Shown here piece after piece: positions 1 to 9,714 of a stretch of 64,000 nucleotides of DNA. A program made the position numbers and the translations under genes. The DNA comes from Diplocloster modestus (GTDB lineage: Bacteria; Bacillota; Clostridia; Lachnospirales; Lachnospiraceae). Within the stretch, counting starts at the first letter, position 1. Every line of letters begins with the position of its first letter. The DNA is taken from positions 62,001 through 126,000 of the forward strand of contig NZ_JAHQCX010000010.1 in assembly GCF_019042245.1 (NCBI RefSeq). Direction: 5' to 3'. Below the pieces are notes generated by a model, which did not search any database, had not been told where the DNA came from, and saw only the letters and a list, made by a program, of their open reading frames with translations.

Positions 1-42
1 ATCTACCCGCTCCCAGCTTTAGGAAAGGTCAAACCCTGCCTG

Positions 43-1653
43 TTACTCTTTGCTAATACCAAGTACGACATTCGCGCTAGCGCCTGGCGTGTATTCTATC
101 GTAATACGGTCGCCGACATTATAGCGGATAATATCTAAAAACTCCACCACGGATATGTCAAAGATCTCGTCGGAACCTTCTAACATCAGATAGTAATGGG
201 AATTTCCCTCGATAACCCCCTGGGCAATCTTTGCTATAACACCTGTCTTACTCTGGGTAGCCGCAGCTGTCGCGTCCGCGGAGATACCGCTTGTATTCAG
301 AAGCGCGATATACTGCTTCTCACATTGCTGGACCGTATCGCCTATGGCTACCAGCTGGTATTTCTGGACATTTACCATGGCGTATTTTTTGACCAGACCG
401 GCATCGTCCTTCAATGCGATGAAATAGGTGGGTTCATTGGCTATATTCAAAAGAAGCGGGAATGTAGCCCGGTATCCCAGGTTCTGCACCTGTCCTTCGG
501 CAGATGACATAGCGGAGACCTCCACCGCGCCCTCTATCTTGTAAAACTTTGTTTCCATCGTTCTCTGGTTCATCAGAACAAAACCGACGTTGGACTGATC
601 CGCAGTCACACTGGTCACACCTGTGTAGACCCACACATCATCATCCTGGGCAATAAAATTATATCCGTTGGTCGTCTGCAGGCAGTCCTTTTGTCCCAGA
701 ATACTGTTGAAATAACCATGCTTCAACGTTCCGTAGTAATCGAACAGCTGTACCAGAAGATCCGCCGAGTAAGCCCGATCGATCCAGGACGGCACGTCCT
801 CGATGGGATAATCCATGGTTTCACCCGTTATCGCATTACAGAGCACAACTCTGCCGATCACCTGTCCGCCGAATAGGCCGATGCTGTATTTTTTCACCGG
901 ACATACCCAGTAAGGGGTCCCCTCTTCGTCCAGCTCAAAACTGATCTCATCGAAAATATAAGTCGGATAGTTAAAGCGCAGATGCCGGTAGATATTCCGG
1001 TTAAAGTATTCGGAAGGGCTGTACTTGATCCCCTGCTTAAGCTTCACACATTCCGTATCCTGATTGGCCATATCAATCATCATGTAGGCCGGTATTCCCT
1101 CTTTCTGGTTCGTCAGCCATTTGATGGGACTTGCGTACTGAAGCGGGGAGACCCGAACCGGCCGTCCTTTGTAATTAATCTGTGTATACAGGGGGCTCAC
1201 CTCAAACTGAGAGACCATCTCCACCAGGCTTCCCATCTTCCGGTTCCCCAGCAGTGTGGCGGAATCCCGGTCCAGCAGAGGAATCTGGTCAAAGGATACC
1301 TGATCGATATCCTCGGTAAATTCCCCGTCCTTCACCGTCAGCAGCTTCTGATACTTCTTGGCGTTGACAATCGGGGAGGACAAAAGGCTCCCCACCAGAT
1401 ACACAACTACCACCAGCAGAATCGCTCCGATTCCGACTTTGAATATCTTGCTTTTCTTTACGTCTTTAATATTTTCTCCCTTTTTCAGTCTGGATAAAAT
1501 GTAAAATCCGACCAAAACTGCCAGCAGCACGATCAGGAAGGTCCAGAATCCTCCGGCATGGATATTAATCGCAGGCAATGACACATAATAGTAAATAAAA
1601 CCGATAATCAAAAGTGCCAGCACTGCCAGAATCACTTTTGTTGGCTTTTTCAT
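43..1653 (-). CDS. Conserved membrane-anchored protein of unknown function
   Basis: Protein of 536 residues that I do not recognise. The first 95 residues contain three hydrophobic segments (about 7-25, 37-53 and 73-92) separated by short basic stretches, so the N-terminus sits in the membrane. The remaining ~440 residues are mostly polar and probably form a large soluble domain on one face. The C-terminal ~70 residues, after an Ala/Thr-rich linker, look like a small beta domain. There are no catalytic motifs I can name. The ATG is preceded by a strong GGAGGAGC ribosome binding site. It follows truA on the same strand after about 90 bp. The whole gene appears intact, with its stop near the window edge. 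Function is unassigned. Confidence 0.7.
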   Translation of the reverse strand: MKKPTKVILAVLALLIIGFIYYYVSLPAINIHAGGFWTFLIVLLAVLVGFYILSRLKKGENIKDVKKSKIFKVGIGAILLVVVVYLVGSLLSSPIVNAKKYQKLLTVKDGEFTEDIDQVSFDQIPLLDRDSATLLGNRKMGSLVEMVSQFEVSPLYTQINYKGRPVRVSPLQYASPIKWLTNQKEGIPAYMMIDMANQDTECVKLKQGIKYSPSEYFNRNIYRHLRFNYPTYIFDEISFELDEEGTPYWVCPVKKYSIGLFGGQVIGRVVLCNAITGETMDYPIEDVPSWIDRAYSADLLVQLFDYYGTLKHGYFNSILGQKDCLQTTNGYNFIAQDDDVWVYTGVTSVTADQSNVGFVLMNQRTMETKFYKIEGAVEVSAMSSAEGQVQNLGYRATFPLLLNIANEPTYFIALKDDAGLVKKYAMVNVQKYQLVAIGDTVQQCEKQYIALLNTSGISADATAAATQSKTGVIAKIAQGVIEGNSHYYLMLEGSDEIFDISVVEFLDIIRYNVGDRITIEYTPGASANVVLGISKE

Positions 1654-1739
1654 AGTAGCTCCTCCTTTGTTCCCGTCAAAGTTTTAACAGTATACATCAT
1701 AGCAGTTTTATTCGTACAAAACAATGAGTTTATAAAGAT

Positions 1740-2474
1740 TTAATATTCTACCTCAAGCAGGAACAGGCCGTGAGGAGGAGCAGTCTGTCCGGCGGCCGCC
1801 CGGTCACATTTTTCCAGCACGTCCCGCACGGACGCTGCGGATCTCTGTGCGTTCCCAACCTCCAGCAGAGTTCCCACAATAATGCGGACCATATGATGCA
1901 AGAATCCATTCCCGGTAATATAGACAGACATTACCTCCTCCTGCTCTTCGATCCGGATATCATGAATACAGCGCACCGTGGACTTTTTCATCCGTTTATT
2001 TGCGCAAAAGCTCTTAAAATCATGGGTACCCAAAAGACAGTCCGCCGCCTCTCTCATGCGCTCCACATGAAGCGGCCCGCTGTAAGCCAGCCGGTATTTC
2101 CGGTAAAAGACAGAAGGCTTGGCCCCCCGGTCGATCCGATATACATACGTCTTCCGAAGCGCGTTCCATCTGCTGTGGAACCTTTCCGAAGCCGTCTTAA
2201 GCTCAAGCACGCGGATATCCTGCGGAAGGTACCGGTTCATCTCTTCCAGGAGTTCCCCCGGCTCCCGGTATTCCTTCAGCCGGAAATTCGCCACCTGCCC
2301 CAGCGCGTGCACGCCGGCGTCGGTGCGCCCGGAGCCTGCTACCTCCGTGTCCTCCCCAGTCATTTTCTTCAGCAGTTCTTCCAGCTTCCCCTGTATCGTA
2401 CGTTCGGTATTCCCCTGTTTCTGCCACCCATTATAGGAAGTCCCGTCATATTCCAATATCATTTTGTAATTCAT
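1740..2474 (-). CDS. truA: tRNA pseudouridine(38-40) synthase TruA
   Basis: Converts uridines 38-40 of the tRNA anticodon arm to pseudouridine in the cytoplasm. The 244-residue length is normal for the family. The catalytic motif GRTDAGVHA, with the nucleophilic Asp, lies at about residues 50-58, and the N-terminus (YKMILEYDGTSYNGWQ) matches the family start. The RRIRV-like C-terminal region (HHMVRIIVGTLLEVG) is present. A GGAG ribosome binding site lies 9 bases before the ATG. The gene lies downstream of the peptide/nickel transporter genes but is separated from them by a 272-bp palindrome, so it may be transcribed separately. Confidence 0.95.
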   Translation of the reverse strand: MNYKMILEYDGTSYNGWQKQGNTERTIQGKLEELLKKMTGEDTEVAGSGRTDAGVHALGQVANFRLKEYREPGELLEEMNRYLPQDIRVLELKTASERFHSRWNALRKTYVYRIDRGAKPSVFYRKYRLAYSGPLHVERMREAADCLLGTHDFKSFCANKRMKKSTVRCIHDIRIEEQEEVMSVYITGNGFLHHMVRIIVGTLLEVGNAQRSAASVRDVLEKCDRAAAGQTAPPHGLFLLEVEY

Positions 2475-2510
2475 TTTTTACTGCTCCTTTTTCTTTGTTT
2501 GCTTAGGTCC

Positions 2511-2782
2511 GGAGGGGTCTGGGGGATGGGATTCCCGGGCGGGGGCCAATGGAACGGGAGCCAAATCGCTTCGGCCAGACCTAAGAACGGGCGCTCCGAT
2601 GGAGGGAGAACCTCTTATTGGCAGGGTCTGGGACAAACTCGCCCAAAAACGGCTCGGACAGTGTCCCAGGCCCTGCGAGGTTCTCCCTCCATCTGCGCAG
2701 CCCGTTCTAAGGCCTGGCCTCAAGCGATTTGGCTCCCGTTCCATTGGCCCCCGCCCGGGAATCCCATCCCCCAGACCCCTCC
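2511..2782. repeat. Long intergenic palindrome, copy A of a covarying hairpin family
   Basis: The two halves of this 272-bp segment are complementary. The outer ~60 bp pair perfectly (2511-2571 with 2723-2782 region). The inner part has fixed interruptions: a left CTTCGGCC facing a right GGCCTCAAG, a left CTCCGA facing TCTGCG, a left-only TTATTG insert, and an apical loop (2635-2662) containing AAACTCGCC and CGGCTCGGACAG. It lies between the stop of the ABC ATPase gene (2814) and truA (2474). Copies at 32740-33018 and 33328-33608 keep the loops but differ in the helices with compensating changes. It could be a structured RNA, a single-stranded DNA hairpin or a mobile palindrome. I know no named family that fits. 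Confidence 0.85.
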
Positions 2783-2813
2783 TGCTTTTGTATCAGGCTT
2801 GATTAGTAAGGTT

Positions 2814-3521
2814 TTACTTTTCGAGCTCTAACAGTTGTCTTGTATATGGGTTTTGTGGGTGGGTAAATACCTGGTCTACGGTGCCCTCTTCTACGATTCG
2901 GCCTTCTTTCATGACGATCAGACGGTCGCACATCTGGTAGATGACGTTTAGGTCGTGGGAGATGAAGAGGTAGGACAGTTTGAATTCATCTGCCAGCTTG
3001 AGGAGGAGTTCCATGATCTGGGCCTGAACCGTGACGTCCAGCGCGGAGACCGGTTCGTCTGCGATGATGAATCTGGAACCTCCGATCAGGGCAGCTGCAA
3101 TGCTGACGCGCTGCCGCTGCCCGCCGCTTAGTTCCCGAGGCAGCCTGGCGGCTATCTTTTCCTCCAGGCCCACTTTTTTCAGCATGTCCAGGACGGCTTC
3201 CCGCCGTCCTGCTTTGGAGCTGCCGCCTTTGAGTCTTAATGGCTCTTCCAGTATCCAGCCAACTTTTTTTACCGGATTTAAAGAGGCGTAAGGGTCCTGG
3301 AAGATCATTTGGGGGCGGCTGGTGTGGTGGATAATTTCTCCCTCTGTGCGCTCCCCCAGTCCCAGGATTGCTCTGGACAGGGTGGATTTCCCGCAGCCGC
3401 TCTCGCCGACTAATCCCATGATCTCATTTTCATAGATACAGAAATTTATATCATATAGTACTTGTTTTTCATAATAGGCGTTGACTCCCCGGATTTCCAA
3501 AACCTTTTTTCTGTCAATCAT
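2814..3521 (-). CDS. Peptide/nickel-type ABC transporter ATPase (DppF-like)
   Basis: Cytoplasmic ATP-hydrolysing subunit of a family-5 (oligopeptide/nickel) importer. Walker A is GESGCGKS near residue 38, the signature is LSGGQRQRV near 130, and Walker B is [11 protein letters not shown]. At 235 residues it is shorter than classical DppF/OppF (about 320) because it ends soon after the switch region and lacks the usual C-terminal extension. It overlaps the partner ATPase gene upstream by 8 bp, implying translational coupling. It is the last gene of the SBP-B-C-D-F operon. The substrate cannot be told from the ATPase. Confidence 0.9.
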   Translation of the reverse strand: MIDRKKVLEIRGVNAYYEKQVLYDINFCIYENEIMGLVGESGCGKSTLSRAILGLGERTEGEIIHHTSRPQMIFQDPYASLNPVKKVGWILEEPLRLKGGSSKAGRREAVLDMLKKVGLEEKIAARLPRELSGGQRQRVSIAAALIGGSRFIIADEPVSALDVTVQAQIMELLLKLADEFKLSYLFISHDLNVIYQMCDRLIVMKEGRIVEEGTVDQVFTHPQNPYTRQLLELEK

Positions 3522-4323
3522 GCAGCTGCCTCCTTAAAGGGATTCCAGTCCTGGACGGAACCGATGCGATCAGTTGTCTGGTATAGTCCTGTTTTGGATT
3601 CCGGAAGATCTCTTCCATACTTCCTTCTTCTATCATATCGCCGTCACATAACACGATGACCCGGCTGCACAGCTTGCGCACCAGCCCCAGATCATGGGAT
3701 ATGAACAGGATGGCCGTCTCGTATTTGCGGTTTATTTTTTGGAGGAGACGGACGATCTGCGCCTGGATGGTCACGTCAAGCGCCGTGGTTGGCTCGTCCG
3801 CGATCAACAGTTTGGGATGGCAGATAATAGCGGAAGCGATCATTACCCGCTGTCTCATGCCTCCGGACAGCTGATGGGGATATTTATGATACAGCTCCTC
3901 CGGATTGGGCAGTTCGGCGTCCAGCATAGCCTTTACAGCCCGCTCCTTTCGTTCGGCTGCCGACAGATCCGTGTGAAGCCGCAGGCTTTCTTCCACCTGC
4001 CTGCCGATCTTCATGACCGGATTCAGGGATGTCATGGGTTCCTGGAATACCATGGCAATCTCGTTTCCCTGGAGAGTACGCAGTTCCCTGCTGGTACAGC
4101 GGAGCAGATCCTGACCGTTCAGGCGGATCTCCCCGCTTTTTATCACGGCATGGCCGGGAAGCAGGCCTGCGATGGCCTGGGCCGTCATAGTCTTGCCGGA
4201 ACCGGATTCTCCCACCAGCCCCACGATCTCTCCCGGCTCCATACGCAGGTTGAAATGATTTAGCACCCGTTCTGGTGCCGACCGGTCCAGAAATTCTATA
4301 GAAAGATTCTTCACTTCCAGCAT
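3514..4323 (-). CDS. Peptide/nickel-type ABC transporter ATPase (DppD-like)
   Basis: Second ATPase of the importer, 269 residues. Walker A is GESGSGKT, the ABC signature is LSGGMRQRV, and Walker B is [11 protein letters not shown]. The C-terminus carries a basic tail ([12 protein letters not shown]) where longer DppD proteins have a peptide-transporter extension with Cys residues. No Cys cluster is visible here, so the iron-sulphur site found in some DppD proteins is missing. It begins 4 bp after the permease stop and overlaps the next ATPase gene, consistent with one polycistronic message from the promoter near 7760-7787. Confidence 0.9.
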   Translation of the reverse strand: MLEVKNLSIEFLDRSAPERVLNHFNLRMEPGEIVGLVGESGSGKTMTAQAIAGLLPGHAVIKSGEIRLNGQDLLRCTSRELRTLQGNEIAMVFQEPMTSLNPVMKIGRQVEESLRLHTDLSAAERKERAVKAMLDAELPNPEELYHKYPHQLSGGMRQRVMIASAIICHPKLLIADEPTTALDVTIQAQIVRLLQKINRKYETAILFISHDLGLVRKLCSRVIVLCDGDMIEEGSMEEIFRNPKQDYTRQLIASVPSRTGIPLRRQLHD

Positions 4324-4327
4324 ATGA

Positions 4328-5125
4328 TTACCTCCGCTTCAATCCATCGCTGATCATCCCGAAACCCAGGATCAGCAGGATTATCATTACGCCGGGAAAT
4401 ACCGCGCACCAGGGTGCTGAGAACAGATAGGTCGAAGCTTCTGATATCATGCGTCCCAGGCTGGCGTCCGGGGGCTGTACGCCGATTCCCAGATAACTTA
4501 AGCTGGCTTCCGCCAGCACCGCATTGTTAAAGCCGATGGCAGCGCTGGATAAGATGACCGGCAGCGCATTGGGTAAGATATGGACGAACATGATACGGAC
4601 TCCTGACGCTCCCCACAGCTTCGCGCTTTTCACATAATCCCGCTCCCGGTAGAGGATGAATTCCCCTCTCACCACCCGGGCAAAGCTGGGGATAAAGGCA
4701 ATGGACAGCGCCATGATCAGATTCCCTCTTCCCGGTCCTAAAACACTGATGAAAACAAGCGCCAGCAGGAAGCTTGGAAATGCCGTCACAATGTCGTTTA
4801 TTCTCATCAATATTTCATCCAGGATACCTCCGTAATACCCGGTCAGGGCCCCCACCAGTGTCCCGGTCAGGCCGCCTATGACTACGGTTACCAAAGAGAT
4901 CCAGCCTGTCGTGCCCAATCCTTTTAAAACTCTGCTGAATATATCCCGTCCGAACTGATCTGCTCCCATCAGATGGCGAAAGGAAGGCGCAGCAAATTTA
5001 TCCGGCCCGTTCATGGTATCCGGCCCATAGGGCGTATAAAAGAAGCCGGCGATAATCAGGATTATCATAACGGCACATATCACACAGCCCAGTATGAAGT
5101 TCAGGTTCCGTCCGTCTTTTTTCAT
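4328..5125 (-). CDS. Peptide/nickel ABC transporter permease (DppC-like)
   Basis: Inner-membrane permease of 265 residues. It has an N-terminal transmembrane helix, a periplasm-facing loop with the typical GTDQFGRD-like motif (GADQFGRDIFSR), and a five-helix BPD_transp_1 domain with the EAA loop near ASLSYLGIGVQPP. I chose the ATG at 5125 because its first bases overlap the stop of the partner permease (ATGA). The open frame itself extends 14 codons further upstream into that gene, which is unlikely to be used. It pairs with the DppB-like subunit to form the channel. Confidence 0.9.
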   Translation of the reverse strand: MKKDGRNLNFILGCVICAVMIILIIAGFFYTPYGPDTMNGPDKFAAPSFRHLMGADQFGRDIFSRVLKGLGTTGWISLVTVVIGGLTGTLVGALTGYYGGILDEILMRINDIVTAFPSFLLALVFISVLGPGRGNLIMALSIAFIPSFARVVRGEFILYRERDYVKSAKLWGASGVRIMFVHILPNALPVILSSAAIGFNNAVLAEASLSYLGIGVQPPDASLGRMISEASTYLFSAPWCAVFPGVMIILLILGFGMISDGLKRR

Positions 5126-6084
5126 TCGTTCCCGCTCCCGCCCAACCTTACTCTGGGATCCAGCCACCGGTATCCCATATCCACCAGAAAATTAACAATC
5201 ACCACAAAAGCAGCCAGAAATGTAATGATGGCCTGCACCACCGGATAATCCCGGCCCGATATGGAACTGACCAGCATCCGGCCAAGGCCTGGGATACCGA
5301 ATACCTGCTCGATGATGATACTGGACGCCAGCATGTCGGCCAGGGCCATACCCAGGAAAGTCAGAACGGGAATGCAGGCGTTGCGCAGTACATGCCGGTA
5401 CAACACGCCATTCTGCGAATTTCCCCGGCTGTGAGCCGTCTTCACATAGTCCTGTCTGAGCTGGCCCAGCACCGAGCTTCGAAGCAGTTTCACCGTCATA
5501 GCGCTCTTCGGCAGGGCGATGGCAAAGGAAGGCAGAATCAGATACCCCAGGAATCCGGCGGTACTGTCCTGGTACGAAACATAACCTCCCGGAGTGAACA
5601 GTTTCAATACCAGCCCAAACAAAAAAGTGAGCAAAATGCCCAGAAAAAAAGGCGGTATCGACATGGCGATCTGATTCAGTACGCTCAGGATGTGATCCAC
5701 GATCCCATTTTCATGTCTGGCACACAAAATCCCCAGCGGGATTCCAAGCAGCAGGATCATGACAAAGGATATTCCCATCATAGTCAGGGTGACCGGTAAT
5801 TTTTCCAACAGCATCTGCCCCACCGGCAGATGATAGCTGTAGGATTCACCCAGATCCCCGGAAGCGAATCCAGCGATCCAGCGGGCATAGCGGATGGGCA
5901 GGGGATCGTTAAGCCCCATCTCTTCCCGCAGTGCTTCCACTTTTTCCGGTGTTGCCTGGGTCGAAAGTTTTGATGTTGCAGGATCACCGGATATCAGGTC
6001 AAAGGCCAGGAAGGTCAGAAATGAGACAATTAGCAATGTGATCATGAGAGTGATTACTTTTTTTATATAAAATTTCATTTCCAC
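5122..6084 (-). CDS. Peptide/nickel ABC transporter permease (DppB-like)
   Basis: Inner-membrane permease of 320 residues. It starts with a transmembrane helix (about 9-28), then the conserved extracytoplasmic segment with DPA and LRE(E)MGLNDPLPIRYARW, then the five-helix BPD_transp_1 core with an EAA loop around RGNSQNGVLYRHVLRNA. The length and layout are typical of DppB/OppB/NikB. It is the first of the two permease genes and ends in an ATGA overlap with the next. A GGAGG-type ribosome binding site precedes the ATG. Confidence 0.9.
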   Translation of the reverse strand: MEMKFYIKKVITLMITLLIVSFLTFLAFDLISGDPATSKLSTQATPEKVEALREEMGLNDPLPIRYARWIAGFASGDLGESYSYHLPVGQMLLEKLPVTLTMMGISFVMILLLGIPLGILCARHENGIVDHILSVLNQIAMSIPPFFLGILLTFLFGLVLKLFTPGGYVSYQDSTAGFLGYLILPSFAIALPKSAMTVKLLRSSVLGQLRQDYVKTAHSRGNSQNGVLYRHVLRNACIPVLTFLGMALADMLASSIIIEQVFGIPGLGRMLVSSISGRDYPVVQAIITFLAAFVVIVNFLVDMGYRWLDPRVRLGGSGNE

Positions 6085-6130
6085 ACCTCCCCGGCGTCTG
6101 TATAATCCTGTCTGTTCTTAATTATCTGTT

Positions 6131-7705
6131 TTAATTCTGCTTGATCAGATATATTTTACTCATATCCTGTACATACAGCGGATAGAACGTATAGCCGCCG
6201 TACTTTTTATTTAACGCCACCAGATCAGCCAGATCCTGGATATATACATTGGCCGCATCCTCGGCCAGCAGGGTTTCCATCTGTTTATAGATCTCCACCT
6301 GTTTTGCGTCGTCCGCTGTGGAGGCCGCCTGCTGGAACAAGCTGTCGTATTCCGGGCTGCTGTAATTGATAAAGTTACCGGAATTACCGGTAGTAAAACG
6401 CTCCAGTAATGCCCTTGCCGTCAGCGCCGACGCATCCACACCGACGACCGTACTCTGGTAATTGTGGTCGGCATAGACATCTGACAGCCAGCTGTCCCAT
6501 TCGATCATCTGGATCGTAGCGTTGATGCCCACCTGCTTTAACTGCTCGACCAACACCTGCGCCGTGTCGATATGGGGCTGATAGTTAGACGGCACCGTGA
6601 TGGTCATATCAAATCCATCCGGATACCCTGCCTCGGTAAGCAGCTCCTTAGCCTTATTCACATCCTGCGTATACATATCCTTGAGATCATCCACATAGTA
6701 TTTCCCAAATGCCGGGAACATACTACTGCCGATTTCTGTTCCCTTGCCGTCGGCGATCATCATCATGACCTCCTGGGGGTTCACCGCGTAGCACATGGCC
6801 TGACGGACCAGCTTGTTGTCAAAGGGGGCCGCCGCATGGTTCAGATACAGCGCCTGCACCAGGTTCATGGTTCCCTCTTCGATATTAAAGTCATCCTTAA
6901 GTTCCGCCGCCTGTGAGGACGTAAGTCTCGCATACATGTCGATAGAACCGCCCTTTAAGCTCATGACAATGGTGTCGGCATCCGCCACGATCTTGAACTC
7001 GACCTTATCCAGATACGCCGGTTCTCCCCAGTAATCCGTGAACTTTTCGATCACGATATTTTCCTGCGGGGATCTGGAAACGTACCGGAACGGTCCGGTA
7101 CCCATAGGCTGTGTATCCAGCTCATCATAGTCCTTCGGTATGATCGCAGTAGTCATATAGGCCAAAAACTCCGTATTGGGTTCTTTTAACGTGATCACCA
7201 CATTATTCCCGTCAGCCTGGATGCTCTCAATATTAGAATACGCCGGTACCAGCGGTTCTCCTCCCGTGGCATCGGCGCAGCGTTCGATTGAATATATCAC
7301 ATCATCCACTTTCACCGGGTTCCCATTGTGGAACTTCACCCCATCCCTCAGCGTGAAGGTATAGGTCTTTCCATCCTCTGAAATATCATAATGGCTGGCG
7401 ACAGCTTCGATTAAATTACCATCTGAATCAGGCTTTACTAAGCCTTCATAAATGTTAAATAGGACTTCTTTCGTTCCTGCCGCTACCATTTTGTGAGGGT
7501 CAAGACTATCCTCCAGATCCTGAGGAATTCCTACTACGATGGAGCCTCCCATAGAAGGCTCACCGGAAGAAACTTGGCTGGATTCTTTGCCGGGAACCGC
7601 TTCGCTTCCTTTCTCGGTCTTATCACCTGAGCATCCGCCCAGTGCAATAGTGAGGGTCAGTACGCCAAGCACGGTAAGGTGCCTGAGTAAGCTTTTCCTG
7701 TTCAT
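6131..7705 (-). CDS. Family-5 extracellular solute-binding lipoprotein
   Basis: Captures the substrate (probably an oligopeptide, possibly a nickel chelate) outside the membrane and delivers it to the DppBC-like channel. The chosen start (ATG 7705) gives 524 residues, a lipoprotein signal with the lipobox LGGC at about residues 22-25, and a GAGGA ribosome binding site. The open frame continues 14 codons upstream to a TTG, which is less likely. The SBP_bac_5 fold is shown by DGKTYTFTLRDGVKFHNG, PMGTGPFRYV and the long C-terminal lobe with NPQEVMMMIADG. It is first in the importer operon, as expected for the most highly expressed component. Confidence 0.9.
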   Translation of the reverse strand: MNRKSLLRHLTVLGVLTLTIALGGCSGDKTEKGSEAVPGKESSQVSSGEPSMGGSIVVGIPQDLEDSLDPHKMVAAGTKEVLFNIYEGLVKPDSDGNLIEAVASHYDISEDGKTYTFTLRDGVKFHNGNPVKVDDVIYSIERCADATGGEPLVPAYSNIESIQADGNNVVITLKEPNTEFLAYMTTAIIPKDYDELDTQPMGTGPFRYVSRSPQENIVIEKFTDYWGEPAYLDKVEFKIVADADTIVMSLKGGSIDMYARLTSSQAAELKDDFNIEEGTMNLVQALYLNHAAAPFDNKLVRQAMCYAVNPQEVMMMIADGKGTEIGSSMFPAFGKYYVDDLKDMYTQDVNKAKELLTEAGYPDGFDMTITVPSNYQPHIDTAQVLVEQLKQVGINATIQMIEWDSWLSDVYADHNYQSTVVGVDASALTARALLERFTTGNSGNFINYSSPEYDSLFQQAASTADDAKQVEIYKQMETLLAEDAANVYIQDLADLVALNKKYGGYTFYPLYVQDMSKIYLIKQN

Positions 7706-7758
7706 AAAATGAATCCTCTTTCCTTTTAAGATTCTCCCATTATGCAATTGTCGGTTTT

Positions 7759-7787
7759 ATTGTAACCTCTTTATGGCGGGTTGGCAA
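7759..7787 (-). promoter_or_regulatory. Sigma-70 type promoter of the peptide/nickel importer operon
   Basis: On the minus strand a TTGCCA (7782-7787) and a TACAAT (7759-7764) are separated by exactly 17 bases. Transcription would start near 7752, about 45 bases before the ATG of the binding-protein gene. The promoter lies just outside the large palindrome at 7809-8148, so that palindrome is upstream of, not within, the importer message. Confidence 0.65.
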
Positions 7788-7808
7788 GTTTTTTTTGATT
7801 GAGGGGGA

Positions 7809-8148
7809 CAAAGCGGGACATGGAGGGCGGGGCTTTGGCATTTGCAGGCACCAACGCGGGGGGACGGATGTTCGGAACCGGCTGGGCGGAGGGCTTGCGC
7901 TGGTAGCTGCTAAGTAAAATCCAACTGCCGGATTCAGGAACCGAACCTATTCGCCAAGAACACATGATGTGTTCTCGGCTCAGAGGCCCTTGCCCGTCGG
8001 ACGTGAAGTCCGCCGGGCATCCTGAATCCGGCAGTTGGATTTTACTAAGCAGCTACACAGCCGCCCTATGCCCAGCCGGTTCCGAACATCCGTCCCCCCG
8101 CGTTGGTGCCTGCAAATGCCAAAGCCCCGCCCTCCATGTCCCGCTTTG
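7809..8148. repeat. Large intergenic palindrome with a branched tip (copy B, distinct class)
   Basis: A 340-bp imperfect palindrome between the 6-phosphogluconate dehydrogenase stop and the importer promoter. The outer ~80 bp arms are complementary almost without error. After an internal loop, a second stem of about 36 bp follows (TAGCTGCT...ATTCAGGA with its partner at 8021-8055). The tip does not close as one hairpin but carries two small ones: 7953-7979 (palindrome around ACATGATGT) and 7992-8018 (GCCCG...GTGAA...CGGGC). The plan resembles copies A, C and D, but the core sequence is unrelated. Either strand could form the structure. Confidence 0.8.
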
Positions 8149-8254
8149 CCCGCCTGGCGAAAAAAACAGGCGGTTTGCAGCAAAGTATGTTGGATTAATG
8201 ATAGAGGGAGGCCCCTTCTCCCGTTCATCCGATTCCCAGACCCCAAAAGAACAT

Positions 8255-9703
8255 TCAAGCATTATAGGTTCCAGATATAGTTGTCCCGCCTTCTCCGGTC
8301 CAGTTGGTGTGAAAGAATTCACCCCGGGGAAGGTCGGTGCGCTCGTAGGTGTGGGCACCGAAGTAGTCCCTCTGGGCCTGAAGAAGATTAGCTGGAAGCC
8401 GGGCACAGCGGTAACCGTCGTAGTAGGACAGGGCGCTGGTCATGGCCGGAGCCGGAATTCCGTTTAAAAGGGCGGAGGCGCAGATGTATCTAAAGCCCTG
8501 CTGGCTGTTCGTCATAACTTCTCTGAAGTAGCCGTCTAACATCAGGTTTTCCAGGTCCGGGTTCCGGTCGTAGGCTTCTTTGATATTTTCCAGGAAGATA
8601 CTTCGGATGATGCAGCCTCCCCGCCAGATCATAGCGATTTCACCGTAATTTAAATTCCAGCCGTAGGTTTGGGCCGCTGATTTCATGAGAGAATAGCCCT
8701 GGGCGTAGGATACAATTTTTGAGGCGTAGAGAGCCGCTTTTAAGTCCTCCAGAAAGGCTTCCCGGTCGTCTTCAAATACGACGGCGGGGCCTGTGAGGAT
8801 ACGGGAGGCGTGGACCCGCTCTTCTTTGGCGGCGGAGAGGCAGCGGCTGAACACAGCTTCCGCGATCAGAGTCAGGGGGACCCCTTCATCCAGCGCGGCG
8901 ATGCCGGTCCACTTGCCCGTTCCTTTCTGGCCCGCGGTATCCAGGATTTTGTCAAGAATGGGAGCGCCGTCCGTATCTTTTACTTTGAGGATGTCTGTTG
9001 TGATTTCGATCAGATAGCTGCCCAGCTCTTCTGTCTGCCATCTGGCGAATACTTCGTGCATCTCATCGGCGCTCATGTTCAGATAATCCCTCATGATCTG
9101 GTAGGCTTCACAGATGAGCTGCATGTCTCCGTATTCGATTCCGTTATGGACCATTTTCACGAAATGTCCGGCTCCGTTGTCCCCGATCCACTCGCAGCAG
9201 GGGACGCCGTCTACTTTAGCAGCGATGGCCTGAAAGATGGGTTTTACACTCTCCCACGCTTTCAATGAGCCGCCCGGCATCATGGAGGGGCCGTGTAAGG
9301 CCCCTTCTTCACCGCCTGAGACCCCGCATCCGATATAGAGAAGGCCTTTGCTTTCCACGTAGACGGTTCTTCGGATGGTATCCGGAAAATGGGAGTTGCC
9401 GCCGTCGATAATAATGTCGCCGGGCTCCAGCAGGGGGATTAATGTATCAATGAAGCTGTCGACCGGCGCTCCCGCTTTTACCATTAACATGACTTTTCTC
9501 GGGAGTTTCAGCTGGCTTATGAACTCTTCCAGGGAATAGGCGGGGATGATTTTTTTCCCTTTCGCCCTCCCCTCTGTAAAATCTGTAACCTTCTGGGTGG
9601 TCCGGTTATAAACACTTACCGTAAATCCGTGGTTTTCCATATTGACCACCAGATTTTCCCCCATGACGGCCAGACCGATCAGACCGATATCGGATGTTCC
9701 CAT
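8255..9703 (-). CDS. gnd: 6-phosphogluconate dehydrogenase, decarboxylating
   Basis: Oxidises 6-phosphogluconate to ribulose 5-phosphate and CO2 with NADP+. The 482 residues show the Rossmann motif GLAVMGENL, NRT after the second strand (NADP preference), IIDGGNSHFPDT, the substrate motif GVSGGEEGALHGPSMMPGG, the catalytic Lys in FVKMVHNGIEYGD, and the C-terminal FHTNW. It is the last gene of the LacI-linked regulon, 12 bp after the PfkB kinase gene. This suggests that the regulon's sugar acid enters the pentose phosphate pathway through 6-phosphogluconate. It may also be the cell's only copy; the window cannot tell. Confidence 0.93.
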   Translation of the reverse strand: MGTSDIGLIGLAVMGENLVVNMENHGFTVSVYNRTTQKVTDFTEGRAKGKKIIPAYSLEEFISQLKLPRKVMLMVKAGAPVDSFIDTLIPLLEPGDIIIDGGNSHFPDTIRRTVYVESKGLLYIGCGVSGGEEGALHGPSMMPGGSLKAWESVKPIFQAIAAKVDGVPCCEWIGDNGAGHFVKMVHNGIEYGDMQLICEAYQIMRDYLNMSADEMHEVFARWQTEELGSYLIEITTDILKVKDTDGAPILDKILDTAGQKGTGKWTGIAALDEGVPLTLIAEAVFSRCLSAAKEERVHASRILTGPAVVFEDDREAFLEDLKAALYASKIVSYAQGYSLMKSAAQTYGWNLNYGEIAMIWRGGCIIRSIFLENIKEAYDRNPDLENLMLDGYFREVMTNSQQGFRYICASALLNGIPAPAMTSALSYYDGYRCARLPANLLQAQRDYFGAHTYERTDLPRGEFFHTNWTGEGGTTISGTYNA

Positions 9704-9714
9704 TACGCTTCCTC

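Noticed and set aside
1770..2831. Long plus-strand open frame of 353 codons opposite truA
   Set aside because: It is antisense to truA with its clear catalytic motif and runs through palindrome A; the amino acid composition (rich in Pro, Arg, His, Leu) is typical of a shadow frame.
7964..8467. Plus-strand frames through palindrome B and the 3' end of gnd
   Set aside because: They arise from the inverted repeat and from antisense gnd sequence; no ribosome binding site and no family resemblance.
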